64,000 nucleotides of DNA, from positions 7,425,440-7,489,439 of the forward strand of contig NC_049982.1 of assembly GCF_000003815.2 (NCBI RefSeq), read 5' to 3'. Source of the stretch: Branchiostoma floridae. Its lineage: Eukaryota > Chordata > Leptocardii > Amphioxiformes > Branchiostomatidae. How positions within the stretch are numbered: position 1 is the stretch's first letter; every line of letters starts with the position of its first letter. The position numbers were made by a program, and so were the translations under genes. Below the pieces are notes generated by a model, which was given only the letters and a program-made list of their open reading frames with translations, had not been told where the DNA came from and ran no database searches. Of this stretch, positions 9,868 to 38,866 are shown in pieces.

Positions 9868-12857
9868 TTGGTTATGTTTTGGAATCTTGTGAGACTACTT
9901 GTGACCTCTACCGCGAACCAGTGCAGGCGTGGCGAGCCGCACCTACATCATTGGAGCTTAAAGTCAAGCATGACGAAGCTTGGCCCCAGGACTGGAAGTC
10001 AACACCCGAGAGAAGGACTATCCAGGCCGCGACAGCCCTACAAGCTGGGAACTTTGAACTGCCGTACCCTTCAATCATCATCTGCGCAAGTAGAACTCGA
10101 CAAACTTATGTCTGATTTTGATATCTCTATTGTCTGTGTTCAAGAACACCGTTTTGTCCATAGTCCCACAGTAGAGGACATAGTTGCAAGGAATCTGGGA
10201 ACTACGACCCTTTTTACAACATCTGCCACTAGAAACAGTGTGGGAGCGTCCATCCGTGGAGTCGGCATATGTGTCAATACTAAACTGCTACCGCTACTAC
10301 TCTCCGTGAGGAAAGTAGACGAACGCATTGTTATCGCGCGGTTCAAGGGTAACCCAGGAACTGTTGTCATATCCTGCCACGCCCCACATAACAGTCTGTC
10401 TGATGAAGATGCAAATGACTTTTACACAAAACTAAATCATTCTGTTGAGGCTATCCCTCCACATTCCATGCTGTTTATAGGGGGCGACATGAATGCCCAA
10501 ATTGCGAAGGGTTTCTCCATGCACAAGGTGTCCAACCGTAATGGTCTGCTTTTAAATGCATTTGTTGAGCAACACAATCTTGTAATTGGTAACACTTCCT
10601 TCCGGAAGCCAAATCGTAAGCTTTGGACATTTAGATCTCCAAAGGGTGACCGCTCTCAGATTGATTTCTGCTTGTATCGTAAACGCTGGCGCAATAGTGT
10701 TAAGGATTGCCAGGCATATTCTACATCAAACCCGGTGGGCAGTGACCACCGTATTGTTACTGCCACAGTAAAACTTAGCCTCAGATCTACCAAACAAACA
10801 GTTTTGAAGAAATTATTCTGGAAAGCGGTTACTGTTGACAACCAACTTGCATCGGAAATCGACAACACAGTCATGTCACGTTTTGAAAACCTCCCTTTGA
10901 ACGAGCAAAATTATACTTCTTTTGTTAACATTGCACACCAAACCGGCAAGGAATTGTTACCACCCAAACCTCGTCGATCTCAAGACACTAGAGATGCCGA
11001 ATTGGTTGTTAAAGCAAGAAAGGCAACTTTAAGAGCTTCCACACGAAATGTGCAAACAGCCCAGGTTAACTTGCGGAAAACCTTTGATCGTTGTGAAGAC
11101 AAGCGCATTAATGAAACTCTCCGTATCTTTGAACAGCCGGCGTTGCTAAGTAATATAAAAAATGCCTGGGACTTAGTGAAAACACTAGCAGGAAAGAAAT
11201 CAAGAAATGCTGTGCACATCAAAGGAGAAGATCGACTAAAACTCTGGGAGAATCATTTTAAAAACCTTCTTAATGTGAATACTAATTCCTCCCCTGACAG
11301 CGAACCAATTCATAAAGTGTTCGAGGTTTTCACTGAGATTAAAAGTGGCGAGTTTTCTCAAGAGGAGGTAGTTATGGCATCCATGCAATTAAAAAACGGG
11401 AAAGCTCCCGGCATGGATGGTCTCCCACCTGAGTTTTGGAAGTTACCAAACATGACAAAATCCTATTGCTTTTCTGCAACTCAACATACAATGGAAATCG
11501 CCCAAAAGAATGGGGTATGTCTGGTATCATCCCCATCCCCAAGAAAGGGGACTTGCGACAGCCAGACAACTATAGAGGTATTTCTTTGTCTCAAATCGCA
11601 TCCAAAATTTATAACCGCTGTTTACTTAATAGAATTCGTCCTGTCATAGACCAAGTGTTGCGTCCAAACCAAAATGGCTTCCGTCAAGGTAGATCAACCA
11701 CCTCTCACATTCTAGCACTTAGGCGCATTGTTGAGGAGTTGAAAAACTTTGACAAAGAAGCGGTGCTCGTGTTTATCGACTTCCGCAAAGCATTCGACTC
11801 CATAAATCGCTTCAAAATGTTCCAAATACTGGAAGCTTACGGGATTCCGCCGGATGTCGTAAGTGCTGTTCGTGCCATGTATGAGGACACCACTGCTGTG
11901 GTAATCACTCCTGAGGGGGAAACTGATGCATTCAGCATCAATACAGGCGTCCTTCAGGGTGACCCATTGGCACCCTTTCTCTTCATTATATGTCTCGATT
12001 ATGCATTGCGGTCTTCGATATCTGACTCGGAGGGACTAACACTCCGACGCAGACGAAGCCGACGTCACCCGGCCGAAACCCTACCTGATTTAGATTTTGC
12101 CGATGACATTGCTTTGTTGGAAGATTCGATAGAACTCGCACAAAATCTTCTTACTAAGGTGGAAGTTGCCTGCCAAAGAATAGGGTTATACCTCAATGCT
12201 TCCAAGACAAAGTTTATGCACTTAAATCCAACAACTCCTAGTTTACTTTTAACATCTGATGGCAGCTCCATAGAGCGGGTTTCCGACTTCAAATACTTAG
12301 GTGGTTTCACCGATAGTCTTCATGATATGAATGTTAGGATAGCCTTGGCATGGAGTGCCCTTCACTCATTGCATAGAGTTTGGAAATCCCCCATCAGAAA
12401 ACAAACCAAGACAAAACTCTTTCAGACATGTATTGAAACAATTCTGTTGTACGGATCTGAATCTTGGCTTATGTCTAAGACACATTCCCAAAAACTCAAT
12501 GGCACATATACAAGGATGCTTCGTCTAGTCTATAACTGTCCATGGTGGAAACATACTACAAACAAACAATTGTACGGACCACTACCAAAAGTCTCTACAA
12601 AAGTGAAACAGCGACGGCTGTGCCTTGCGGGTCACGTGGCACGAGCCAACGAACCAGCTGGTAGATTATTGTTGTGGTCCCCCGACACTAAGAGAAGAGT
12701 CGGTCGTCCAAGCTCAACTCTCAAGAAGCTCATTGAGGAAGAAACAGGTCTGGAGGGGAAAGGTCTTCTTACGGCGATGAAGGACAGGCAATTCTGGAAG
12801 GCCAACTTCGTTTGCATCACCTCTCAAGAGGATGACAAATGATGATGATGATGATGG
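9868..12857 (+). mobile_element. APE-type non-LTR retrotransposon (LINE), nearly full length, one frameshift
   Basis: A LINE whose single long ORF carries an apurinic endonuclease-like domain then a reverse transcriptase. It ends directly in a short (GAT)n/(ATG)n run at 12835-12856 instead of a poly(A) tail, as in RTE-like and some CR1-like LINEs. The C-terminal part with RLCLAGHVARANEPAGRLL and GRPSSTLKKLIEEETGL after the thumb resembles RTE/RTEX-type elements more than L1; the clade is inference. The 5' boundary is unclear and target-site duplications were not found. The sequence is still coherent over almost 1000 codons, so insertion is young relative to the other relics here. Confidence 0.85.
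9874..12842 (+). pseudogene. LINE endonuclease-reverse transcriptase ORF, frameshifted
   Basis: First ATG in frame is at 9874. Endonuclease landmarks in order: GTLNCRTL (about 10048), VQEHRF, CHAPHN, GGDMNAQ (about 10483), SQIDFCLYR (about 10657) and GSDHRIVT (about 10738). The reverse transcriptase begins with NGKAPGMDGLPPEFW (11395-11440), continues in another frame with GIIPIPKKGD and NYRGISL, then NGFRQGRSTT, FIDFRKAFDS, GVLQGDPLAP and the catalytic FADDIAL (about 12096-12116). The reading frame shifts between about 11436 and 11450, right after PPEFW, consistent with loss of one base or gain of two; this splits the ORF into parts of about 520 and 465 codons. All catalytic residues that I can recognise are still present. 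It would make a truncated protein unless the frame is bypassed. Confidence 0.85.
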
Positions 12858-13490
12858 AGATGGTCAACATGACGAAAAAGTACCCAAATGAGCAAACATG
12901 TTGTGCTGTGGCATAATATTTGTACTTGTAGAAGTGACACCAGTGAGGTAGCCATGACTGGAGTTTTAGAATTGAAACAAGAGGCTGTAGTATAAAAAAT
13001 GGCACCAATATGAAAACCATCATTAAAGCCATGAGTGTAGTTACCAACTCTGTTGTTGATCAATAAATGAACATTGCAAATTTTTGCCCAACCGAGCTAA
13101 GTACAGGTCACAACAAGACAAAACATATGAATAAAGGTATCACACATCTAGTCTAACACAGAAGTCAGGCTTCTTCTCGCTTCTTGGTAATCGTGAAAAT
13201 GTAGGACTGTATGGGTTAAGCTATGGTCGATTTGTTAAACGCATGCATGAGAAATACACGAAATCCAATCATCACACAGAACGTGGGACAGTTCATTAAC
13301 CACTGCCTTCAAAGGAGAAGTCAAACCCGACAATAATATTCATTGTATCATATAGTCTTATTTATTACACTATCTACTTCTCCGGTCCGGACTTGCAAAA
13401 AGCTATCTGTCATCTATGTTCCCTTTTACGCACCGGCTATGAGACGGGAGAAGCGGTTGTATGGATGCATGGACAGATGTTGCGCCCCGA
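12858..13490. other. Intergenic DNA, no gene seen
   Basis: AT-rich with stops in all frames. Nothing recognisable apart from the end of the LINE on the left and the palindrome cluster on the right. Confidence 0.4.
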
Positions 13491-13680
13491 ACCATGCCTT
13501 GCCCCAAACCGTGCCTAGGCACGGTTTGGGGCAGTCCCTGCGTGCCCCAAACCGTGCCTGGGGCAAAAGCACGGTTTGTGACACGCGGGGACTGCCCCGT
13601 ATCGTGCCCAATCGCGCACAGTTCTGGGCACACTGGGGACCGTGTCCCATACTGTGCTTTGGGGCGGAGTTTAGTGTTTT
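13491..13680. repeat. GC-rich palindrome cluster, left part
   Basis: A perfect 34-bp palindrome with no spacer lies at 13500-13533 (half TGCCCCAAACCGTGCCT). It overlaps a second inverted repeat: GGGGCAGTCCCTGCGTG.. at about 13528-13557 pairs with ..CACGCGGGGACTGCCCC at about 13568-13597 with three mismatches. Further degenerate GCACGG/CCGTGC units follow. The phrase ATGGATGCATGGA at 13460-13472 flanks it. Confidence 0.8.
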
Positions 13681-13898
13681 TAGGGGAGGAGTCTGTCCAA
13701 CGTGCTTTTTTTCCTGCAGCCCCGCCATCTTTGTTTTTCGGGGCGCTGTGATGAGGAAGAATCAACGTAATTCACGCTCGTCTTGGAGCAGTTACAGACT
13801 TAGAGTTGATGTGGCAAAGACAGACGGATGTCATAGCACCATATATATCCAAGACTATAGATTTAACCACAAGGCACGGTTCGGGGTAAAATACGGAT

Positions 13899-14009
13899 TC
13901 AGTTCGTTGTGTCAGACCTCAGTGCACAATTATCTGAGGCACAGTTTGTGCCTCGAACCGTGTTTTGCCCGAAACCGTGCCTGGGCACAGTTTGACACAA
14001 CGAGCTGAA
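13899..14009. mobile_element. Small inverted-repeat element with GCACGGTT-type core
   Basis: ATTCAGTTCGTTGTGTCA at 13899 is matched inverted at the right end (TGACACAACGAGCTGAAT to 14009) with one mismatch, forming 18-bp terminal inverted repeats of a ~111 bp unit. Inside are GAGGCACAGTTTGTGCCTC, itself palindromic, and GAAACCGTGCC, linking it to the cluster at 13500-13600. Confidence 0.75.
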
Positions 14010-14463
14010 TCATTAAGGCCTGGAGACTTGATCAAGGTGCAGCTGGACGTTGTCATGTTTATATGTGGTATACTTTGTAACATAAATGGAATGCACTATA
14101 GACGTGCTAAATTCTGTGTCTTTGATGCACAATTTTATGGATAAAAATCATATAGTGGGAATCAAAAAGGACAAGATGTTTAACCTGCATTCTAATTTGA
14201 TAAATTTCCCGCTATCTGTATATCATATTGTATTCATCAGCGTGCAATTACCTCTGTGTACTAACTTGCAATAAAAATAACTTATTTTAAGATTAACATT
14301 TGGTCCGCCAAAATGCCAGACTTTTCCAAGTCTCGAAACAAAAACTCGCAAGATCTCGCAAGATCAAGCCTTATTTGGAAACATGGGCGTGAATAATTAG
14401 TTATCACTACCCCGTCAGTCATAGAGATTGACAGCGCTTCTGGGTACAGACCTGGGCAGTCGG

Positions 14464-14522
14464 GCTGTGCCCCGTTCCGTGCCTGAATTGGGCACGGAAT
14501 GGGGCAGGCACGGGTTGGGGCA
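14464..14522. repeat. GC-rich palindrome cluster, right part
   Basis: TGCCCCGTTCCGTGCC and GGCACGGAATGGGGCA pair around a six-base loop with one mismatch; a third half-unit GGCACGGGTTGGGGC follows. ATGGATGGATGCATGGATGC immediately after it mirrors the flank of the left cluster at 13460, so the two outer clusters may be one family. Confidence 0.7.
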
Positions 14523-14601
14523 TAACATGGATGGATGCATGGATGCATGGATCGGTCACTTTAAACAAATAACCCTTCTATACGTGCCCTTGCGTAATCG
14601 A

Positions 14602-14669
14602 GCCAGCGTGGCCGAGCGGTCTACAGCACGGTACCTATCTTCCTTAGATCGTAGGTTCGAACCCCACTA
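14602..14669 (+). repeat. tRNA-like sequence (tRNA-derived SINE or tRNA pseudogene)
   Basis: TGGCCGAGCGGTCTA is an excellent Pol III A-box with the D-arm of Leu/Ser-type tRNAs, and GGTTCGAACCCC a perfect B-box. A T-run that could end Pol III transcription follows at about 14676. The first seven bases (GCCAGCG) do not pair with the sequence after the T-arm (ACTAGAT), the long variable arm expected of a Leu/Ser tRNA is missing, and no clean anticodon stem forms. A functional tRNA is therefore unlikely. Confidence 0.55.
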
Positions 14670-14699
14670 GATAAATTTTTTTTTCTTTGTTAGACAAAT

Positions 14700-16530
14700 C
14701 TCATGTAGTGTTTTTTTTTTAATAGAAGAAAGACCAATTCAGTAATTCGATGTTTAAAAACTCTTTTTTCGTGTGATTTTGTTTAACATCCAGGCTTTTT
14801 CCAAAATACGCACCGGCCAGCTTTTTTCAGAAGCTTTCTTGTTTGTTCTAAACCATCTAAAACCTTCCATAGACAATGAAATCTGCACTGGAAAAAGACA
14901 AAAAACATTTCATGTTTACACTGGCTGTATATAATTTGCATGTATTTTTCACATTGTATTTCAATTCATGCTAACATGTAATTTTATATGCACCATTCCC
15001 CCTCCTCCTTAAAAAAAAAGGAAATTCTAGTGCACATAATATGCAATGATGGGTTCAAGTCCGGACTTAAAGTCCGGACCTGAACCTGAACTGCTGGAGC
15101 TGAATCCGGACCTGAACCTGAATATGAGTTTAGGTATGTACCACTACTTGTACATGATACAAGTTACTTGTACATAATATTTAAAAGTGTTATAGATAAG
15201 ATGGATTATATAACTGCAATAAGATAAACCGATTTTTGTATTGCTCTGTATATGCCTCTTGGTGGTAGGTAGCACGATGACGTAAATGAAATGATGAGCA
15301 TTTGGACACCTGTCGAGCAATCTTTTGACAAATTTGATCCTTCGGCAGGAAAATATTAAGTTGTCATTTTCCACGCATCACCTCGAGTAACTGTGACTAA
15401 AAGACGTCAGTTGGGATAATGTCCTGCACTCGGGACTAAAACACATGCCCCCCAAGGGTTGTCACTTGGGTATGTCTTTTACGCACGATGTCATGATGCC
15501 AACTCTGACATTTGAAGAGTTACAGAAGGTTTTACTGATAATTCTTTTCAACTCTGGTGACTTGTTTGAATGCGGATCAAATTGACTGATGTATCATTGA
15601 ATGCAGAATCTTTGAGATGCTTTCCTGAGACCGCATTAAAAGAGACGTGACCATTCGAAACGCAAAAATGTCCTTAGTGCCTTTCAGAAGCATTATTACA
15701 AATTCTTGTGCACAGGGTATTGGTACTTACGTAAAAGATATCATCGAAATCAGATGAAGTAATTATAACATATGACAAAGCGAACACAATAGATAAATTC
15801 TATGATTCTGAAAGCCTTTGACTTTGTCAATACAAACAAAGACGGCCGCCAGTCGTAATCGTCTACATGCCAGCACCAAACGGACCAGGTGCACCATACG
15901 CATATTGAAATCTTATTGGAAATTCTTTCCCAAATTGGCTTTTTGATAAACGTTAAAACCCCAAATATAATAATTTGTCAAAGAAGTTAGGCGGCCAGAT
16001 CTAGATGATTACAAATACGTTAGAAATTAGTATTCTATTGCCGTCCAACTCCTCTTGCATAGCATTCAATCTATTTGGCCAATTACAACTGTAAGGATTC
16101 TTTCAGCGACCTGAGGGGTCTGATAGAAACTGCCTCAAAGTTCGCCACATCGCAATCTGGTCATGAGTTAATCGCCGAGCAGATGTTTGCAGGCTGTTTG
16201 TAACGGAAACGGGGAACCAGAAAAAAATTAGATTTTCCCTTCAAACATCTTCTTGGAGATAAGTGCAGTCACTGTGTGGTATATCGTTTACTGTGCAGTT
16301 CCGACTTTCAACAATGACGTTATAATGCATAATCTTTATTGACACGACAAAAGTACAGCGACTTTCGTAAGGTCTACATGTATAACAACTACTTACAGTA
16401 CAACTAAATACACATATATGGATATCTATAGGTATGAATAAATCAACATATAGGGTCTAGCATTGTTATTTACACTGTTGGTTCTATGGTATAAACATTC
16501 GTGGATACATTTGCCTACTTGTACACAGTG
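14700..16530. other. Intergenic DNA; GGTCCGGACCTGAACCTGA-type repeat at 15050-15125
   Basis: No gene recognised. At about 15050-15125 overlapping copies of CCGGACCTGAACCTGAA occur; the same phrase appears at 22530-22615 in a PI3K-C2 intron, so it is an interspersed simple repeat. Confidence 0.5.
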
Positions 16531-16539
16531 AGGGTTATC

Positions 16540-16830
16540 GTCTCCCAGAATGTAGTTGAATTTATCTATCGAACAGAGAGTAGCAAATTCTTTAGAGCAA
16601 GCGGAAAGTAATGTGAACAGATTTGTGCTTTATCCTTATATCGAGAACAATCCATAGCAAAGTGACGTTCGTCTTCGATCTCATTTGGGCAGAATGGACA
16701 AAACCTCTGGTCACGGGGGATCTTTGTATCAGTTTGTATACCTTCCGGCTTCTATATTTAGTTTGTGACTACAGATTCTTATCTTTGTGATTGCTCTACG
16801 AAGTTCAAAACTGTGTACATTCGAAAGATC
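16540..16830 (-). mobile_element. LINE relic, C-terminal end of a reverse transcriptase ORF
   Basis: Translated on the minus strand, two frames give in order LRRAITKIRICSHKLNIEAG, then IPRDQRFCPFCPNEIEDERH followed by FAMDCSRY. This 'T.RI..H.L.IE.GR..IPR..R.CP.C....EDE.HF...C..Y' arrangement is the usual zinc-knuckle-like tail of many LINE reverse transcriptases. A stop and a frameshift separate the parts, so it is dead. The polarity is opposite to the LINE at 9.9-12.9 kb and the tail is of another lineage. Confidence 0.7.
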
Positions 16831-18800
16831 TTTTTTCTATCTTTCCTTTAGCGTAGATATAACCTTGAGCCTTGCTTTTAGCAACTTTTGCTGTCACCTG
16901 GTATCTCATGGATTGCATTTCACTCGACCTAGACATAAAATGCCAACTCCATTTGCAACACTCTAACAGGACGATTTCACAAGCCTGAGACAATCCATTG
17001 ATGTACGAACCAAAGGCCAAACAATTCTACATAATACAGGTAGTTTGGCATCTTTTCAAATGTCACGGCCAGACCAACATATAAATGTGGTCTTTCGCCA
17101 AGACGGAAGGCTTGAGTTTCCGTCCTGACTTTAGTGTAAGGAGTCGAGGTGGGGGATTCTTCTTACAGAATTACTAGTACCTAAATCCTTTAATGGAAAG
17201 GTAAGTTACGAATAAACATTTGGGGAAACGGTTGGATGTCACCGACAGTCGGGTGTTTTTCAAACGTCTATAACGAGTTGTACACGACACCAAATGGTCT
17301 GTATAAACGAGGGTCTGCGTTGGTGAGCCTTTTCGTTCATCCTCATTACAATAAAAGGTCTATTGACTTATCTGGCACTTAAAAGTAAAGCTATCTTAGC
17401 ACGGCGTTCATAAAAAGGGTCCTAAGAATCAGGTCGTCATCAAGGGATTAGGGATACGTGGTTGTATAAGTACATTTACCACCGTTGTAGTACTCTCAAA
17501 TGTCAGCAATGACGCGCGCTCCAACCCACACTCTACAAGGACGCCATACACATAAACAACTTTTACTGAGCACGGTGATTCTTTTTATCAAGACCCTGCT
17601 ATCTTTTCAAACCGACTTTCTAATGCATTCTAAGCGGGCTATATAGAAGGATTTCCTTGTAATGGTTCGCCTGGCCGGTGGTTTACATGTAACGCTAGTT
17701 CACCTTAATCCTTGGCCATGGGGTAACCTAGATTCGTTGTTAAAAATGAGTATTTAGATTTTAGAGATTTCAGGTCAACGACGTGGGTTTTAATTTTCAA
17801 CATTTTCAAAATATTGCAATGTGAAACTACTTTCATCGACTTAACGATCCCCGAATATACTATTTTATACACAACTGATACATGTTACCCTACGGATGAA
17901 GGTGAACTATAAACGTTCTGTAGCACTAGCAGTATCCACGCAAGCCGGTAACTCAAGGGTTACTACATGTGCATCACACAACAATTGAACAATTGGGCAA
18001 TATCTATCAACTCTTTCATTGATGATATTAATACTTTTGTTTTTATCATGTTGGTTGAGATCAGACGCTCACTGTTGTGTGCGTTTATTGGTCAGCAGTC
18101 TGCTATGTTACTGCTAACGCTCATAAAGGGGCACTCCACTCCAGAAGCTGAAGCGAGCGTTATTTTCTGACAGATGATATTTTTGGCCCGACTTTTCGCA
18201 AAGTTACCTCATCTGTCTTTTCCCAAGTACCCCCATACGGACCCGCTTCTAATGTACTGCGTCGTATACGATTTTGCCAGCATTGCCAATATCCGTCACA
18301 CTTGCTAACGGTAGTCGGGATAAGCTTGACAAAACAGTCAAGTGACTATCACACATTTAGGGAGGTACAAAAAAAGTTTGAAGACTATCTCATCTTGAGA
18401 TTTGGGCACTTAAGTACAAGAAGTTGAAGGTAGGTCAGCGCCATTGCAAACTGCGTGTGTGACCGATGGAAAATTTTAAGATTATAATACCCACTTCTGG
18501 ATTGGAAGCACGGACTGCGTCCTACCTCCATACGAAGGTGGCATTTTGATGACGCCTCTGCTGACGGGTTCTTGTAAACGGTAAGTCGAAATGTGCTCGT
18601 TAAACACATTATCTCCAGCTAGCATAATCATAGTAAACGTACTGCAAACTCTGATAAAATGCCAAACTATTAAGAGACTCGCTGAACATTTTCACGCAGA
18701 TTCAGAATAAAACGTTTGCCTTTAATCATTGTTTCAACGTAAAAAATTCTAAGAAGCGAAATTTGATCAACATCTAGTATATCTTCCTACATACATTCCA
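16831..18800. other. Intergenic DNA, no gene recognised
   Basis: No exon or family motif seen on either strand. The part next to 16830 may be the upstream end of the LINE relic, since one minus-strand open frame (about 16805-17020) joins it, but its sequence is not recognisable. Confidence 0.35.
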
Positions 18801-20601
18801 GTGTCTATGACCACATTATTGCTCACAATATGATTCATATGTTGCTGGGCTTATGATGCACCCAATACAGGAGAAGCTAAAATAACACTGCACATGTCTT
18901 GATGTACTCGTATGCTTTGGAATACACAATTGTAAAATTTACAGATTTGGAGACCAGAGCAGCCTGGAAGCTGTAACAACTAAATCTTCTCTAACAGATG
19001 ATGGTTGCAAAAATATACAAAAATCTCTACTCTTGATTGCTGGCTACTGGACTGCTGGCTTATATCCATCTATACTGCACGTTAAACTATTGTTCAGCCA
19101 GATGTGCATGAAAAAGGTACATGATGGAATCTGAGTGTAACATCATTACTTTAAAGCATACATGTACAAATTATTATACTATAATCGTATGCTAAATCTG
19201 AATGGTCATAACAGCGACCCGTACCATAGACACTTTACACATTGCATTCAATAAACTCAATGGGCCATTTTTAAAGCTAGATATAGAATTCTTCCAACAC
19301 ATACATTTGTAGACTGGTCTGTTGCCTGAAGTAAAGCATATGATTTCACCTGGTATAGCAAAGGCAATATGGGCCCATTTGAAGGATATTGACAATTCAT
19401 GACACTGTGTAAAATTAAAGCACTTTTGTCTAGGACAGTATTTTTAGAGTCACGTAACTGCCCACAGTGTTGTATCTCCTTATGCTTGAGTTTAAAAACG
19501 CTTGAAATTGTTCACTTTACAAGTATTTAACAAGTTATTTTTTATTTCACTTTGTAGTTCTATCCAGCTTCAGAAACGACAGTAAAATATAGTGAAAACT
19601 ATCATACAACACGTACAATCCTTTCATCAAGTATATGTTGGCTAAAGGCAGTCAACTTTGAGAGCAGGAGTAAGTTGAAAGCATAAAAGTTTAACATGGC
19701 TGTAGAATCTTCTTGTCTTAAATGGGTTCAATATAGACTGTAAAACAAGGTTGTAACTTCAGTTGGCCCTCCAACCATGCTTACATCTTCAAATTACACA
19801 TACTTATCATGCTTATATTCATTTTGTATCACTACAACTTCCGAAGTAACACAAATTATGGTCACTACAGCATCTTTAAAATATGCAATGTACTTCATAT
19901 AATAATGGTCTGTTCTAAAAACGTCCTATGGAAATAATACGTAAGGACAAAACCCCTTTATTTGACAGAGCTAGTTAAAATAATTTTCATGTGTACAAAC
20001 TGCAGATAATAATTAATCAACTTTTCTACTGAATAAAAGCAATACTACAATATAAACATTGTGATTTGTATCCTATACAATATAATGCAACACATGATTC
20101 AACATCTCCAGAATGTATTGTACATCGCTTATTATATAACTACATTAAAATTTCTATGTGCATGAAATCACATCATATACTTACACTTCTAGCTCATAAT
20201 CCAATTGCAACTACATGTTGTCTTTAATGCAAACTAAAGGCAACTGCTACCTAATCATCATAGTCTTTAGTACATGTTCTTTACAATACATGAAAACACA
20301 CTGTATATAGTATACAAGAATCTTCATGACAGCCATTCTCCAGGCACTGGTGTATAACACTAAAAAACATGCTTGTGAGGACGTGACACATGTTAGATCA
20401 ATTCTAGTGTTACTCTTCATGATTTTTTTTAGAATTTTACATAATTTACACCATATAGTAATATACTACAGTGTGCATGCTAGCAACAGTGCAAGATGGC
20501 AACCCTATCGTAAGGACATCTAGACTCTACATCAAGAGACAATATCATTGCCTTCAGCACTTCATATCAGGACTGAAGGATGGAGAATTTGGGCCTACTT
20601 C
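18801..20601 (-). other. Likely 3' UTR of the PI3K-C2 gene
   Basis: AT-rich, stop-rich sequence immediately downstream of the PI3K-C2 stop, with text uniform in composition over about 1.8 kb. Minus-strand AATAAA hexamers are present near 19543-19549 and 19957-19963 and could end the transcript. The exact 3' end cannot be told without transcript data. Confidence 0.35.
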
Positions 20602-38178
<17,577 letters not shown>

Positions 38179-38304
38179 CTGGTTCTTACTTTACTACTAA
38201 CACACCCTACAGAACCTAGCTAGACTTGAGTTTCAGCATCCAGATCTGGTGACCTCCCAGGTATTCTTGTAGTTCTGCCATTTATGAGAACAAACATGCG
38301 CAAC
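38179..38304 (-). other. 5' UTR part of the first coding exon of PI3K-C2
   Basis: A good acceptor (CCTTGCAG) lies directly above 38304 on the minus strand, so the exon carrying the start codon begins there and has 126 bases of leader. Its sequence holds stops in the PI3K-C2 frame and short upstream ATGs. Confidence 0.65.
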
Positions 38305-38526
38305 CTGCAAGGAAACAAAACAATCAAGCTATAATGAACAATGACAAACAGTACATAAAGGCATGCATCAATAATGATAATCATGGGCGTATGACGAGGT
38401 TCACGTCATACGCAGGAATTGTCAGCAAAGACATGTGATTGCCACTGCGAGACATCGCGAGATCTTTGAGCGCGGCACCGAGAGTAAGATCTCGACACAA
38501 CTGAGAGAGAGAGGACGTCTTCGACA

Positions 38527-38866
38527 CCTCTCCCAGGGCTCAAAACACTGGGTGCATGTGCACCCAGGTGCACCCAAAATTGGAGCTGTGCACCCAATCA
38601 TTTTCTGTGGGTGCACAGGGTGCACCCAAATATTTTCTTACATTTATGTATGTAAAGATATTCTTGACATCTAAGTATTAGAAAGATAATGAAAATGTCT
38701 GCCATGGTACTTGTTTAAGAATTTGAAGCTTGTAATTAAGTTTTATTACTAGGTTATTACTTGAATTTAAGTGGTGCACCCAAAAATTTTTTGGTCCACC
38801 CAATTTCTTAAGCTGGGTGCACCGGTGCACCCAATCCCAAAAATGAATTTGGAGCCCTGCCTCTCC
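38527..38866. mobile_element. hAT-like MITE, 326 bp, with target-site duplication
   Basis: Element 38534-38859 starts CAGGGCTC and ends GAGCCCTG, and is flanked directly on both sides by CCTCTCC. The inner part is full of GGGTGCACC/GGTGCACCC units, themselves partly palindromic. CAGGG...CCCTG ends fit hAT transposons, whose duplications are normally 8 bp; here I see 7. No coding capacity. It lies between the PI3K-C2 leader exon and the shared promoter. Confidence 0.75.

Noticed and set aside
13343-14008. Plus-strand open frame of 221 codons with Cys/Pro-rich peptide
   Set aside because: It runs through the palindrome cluster and owes its length to GC-rich inverted repeats; no family motif, and the opposite strand is equally open.
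14602-14669. Functional tRNA-Leu/Ser gene
   Set aside because: A- and B-boxes are good, but the acceptor stem does not pair and the variable arm and anticodon stem are missing.
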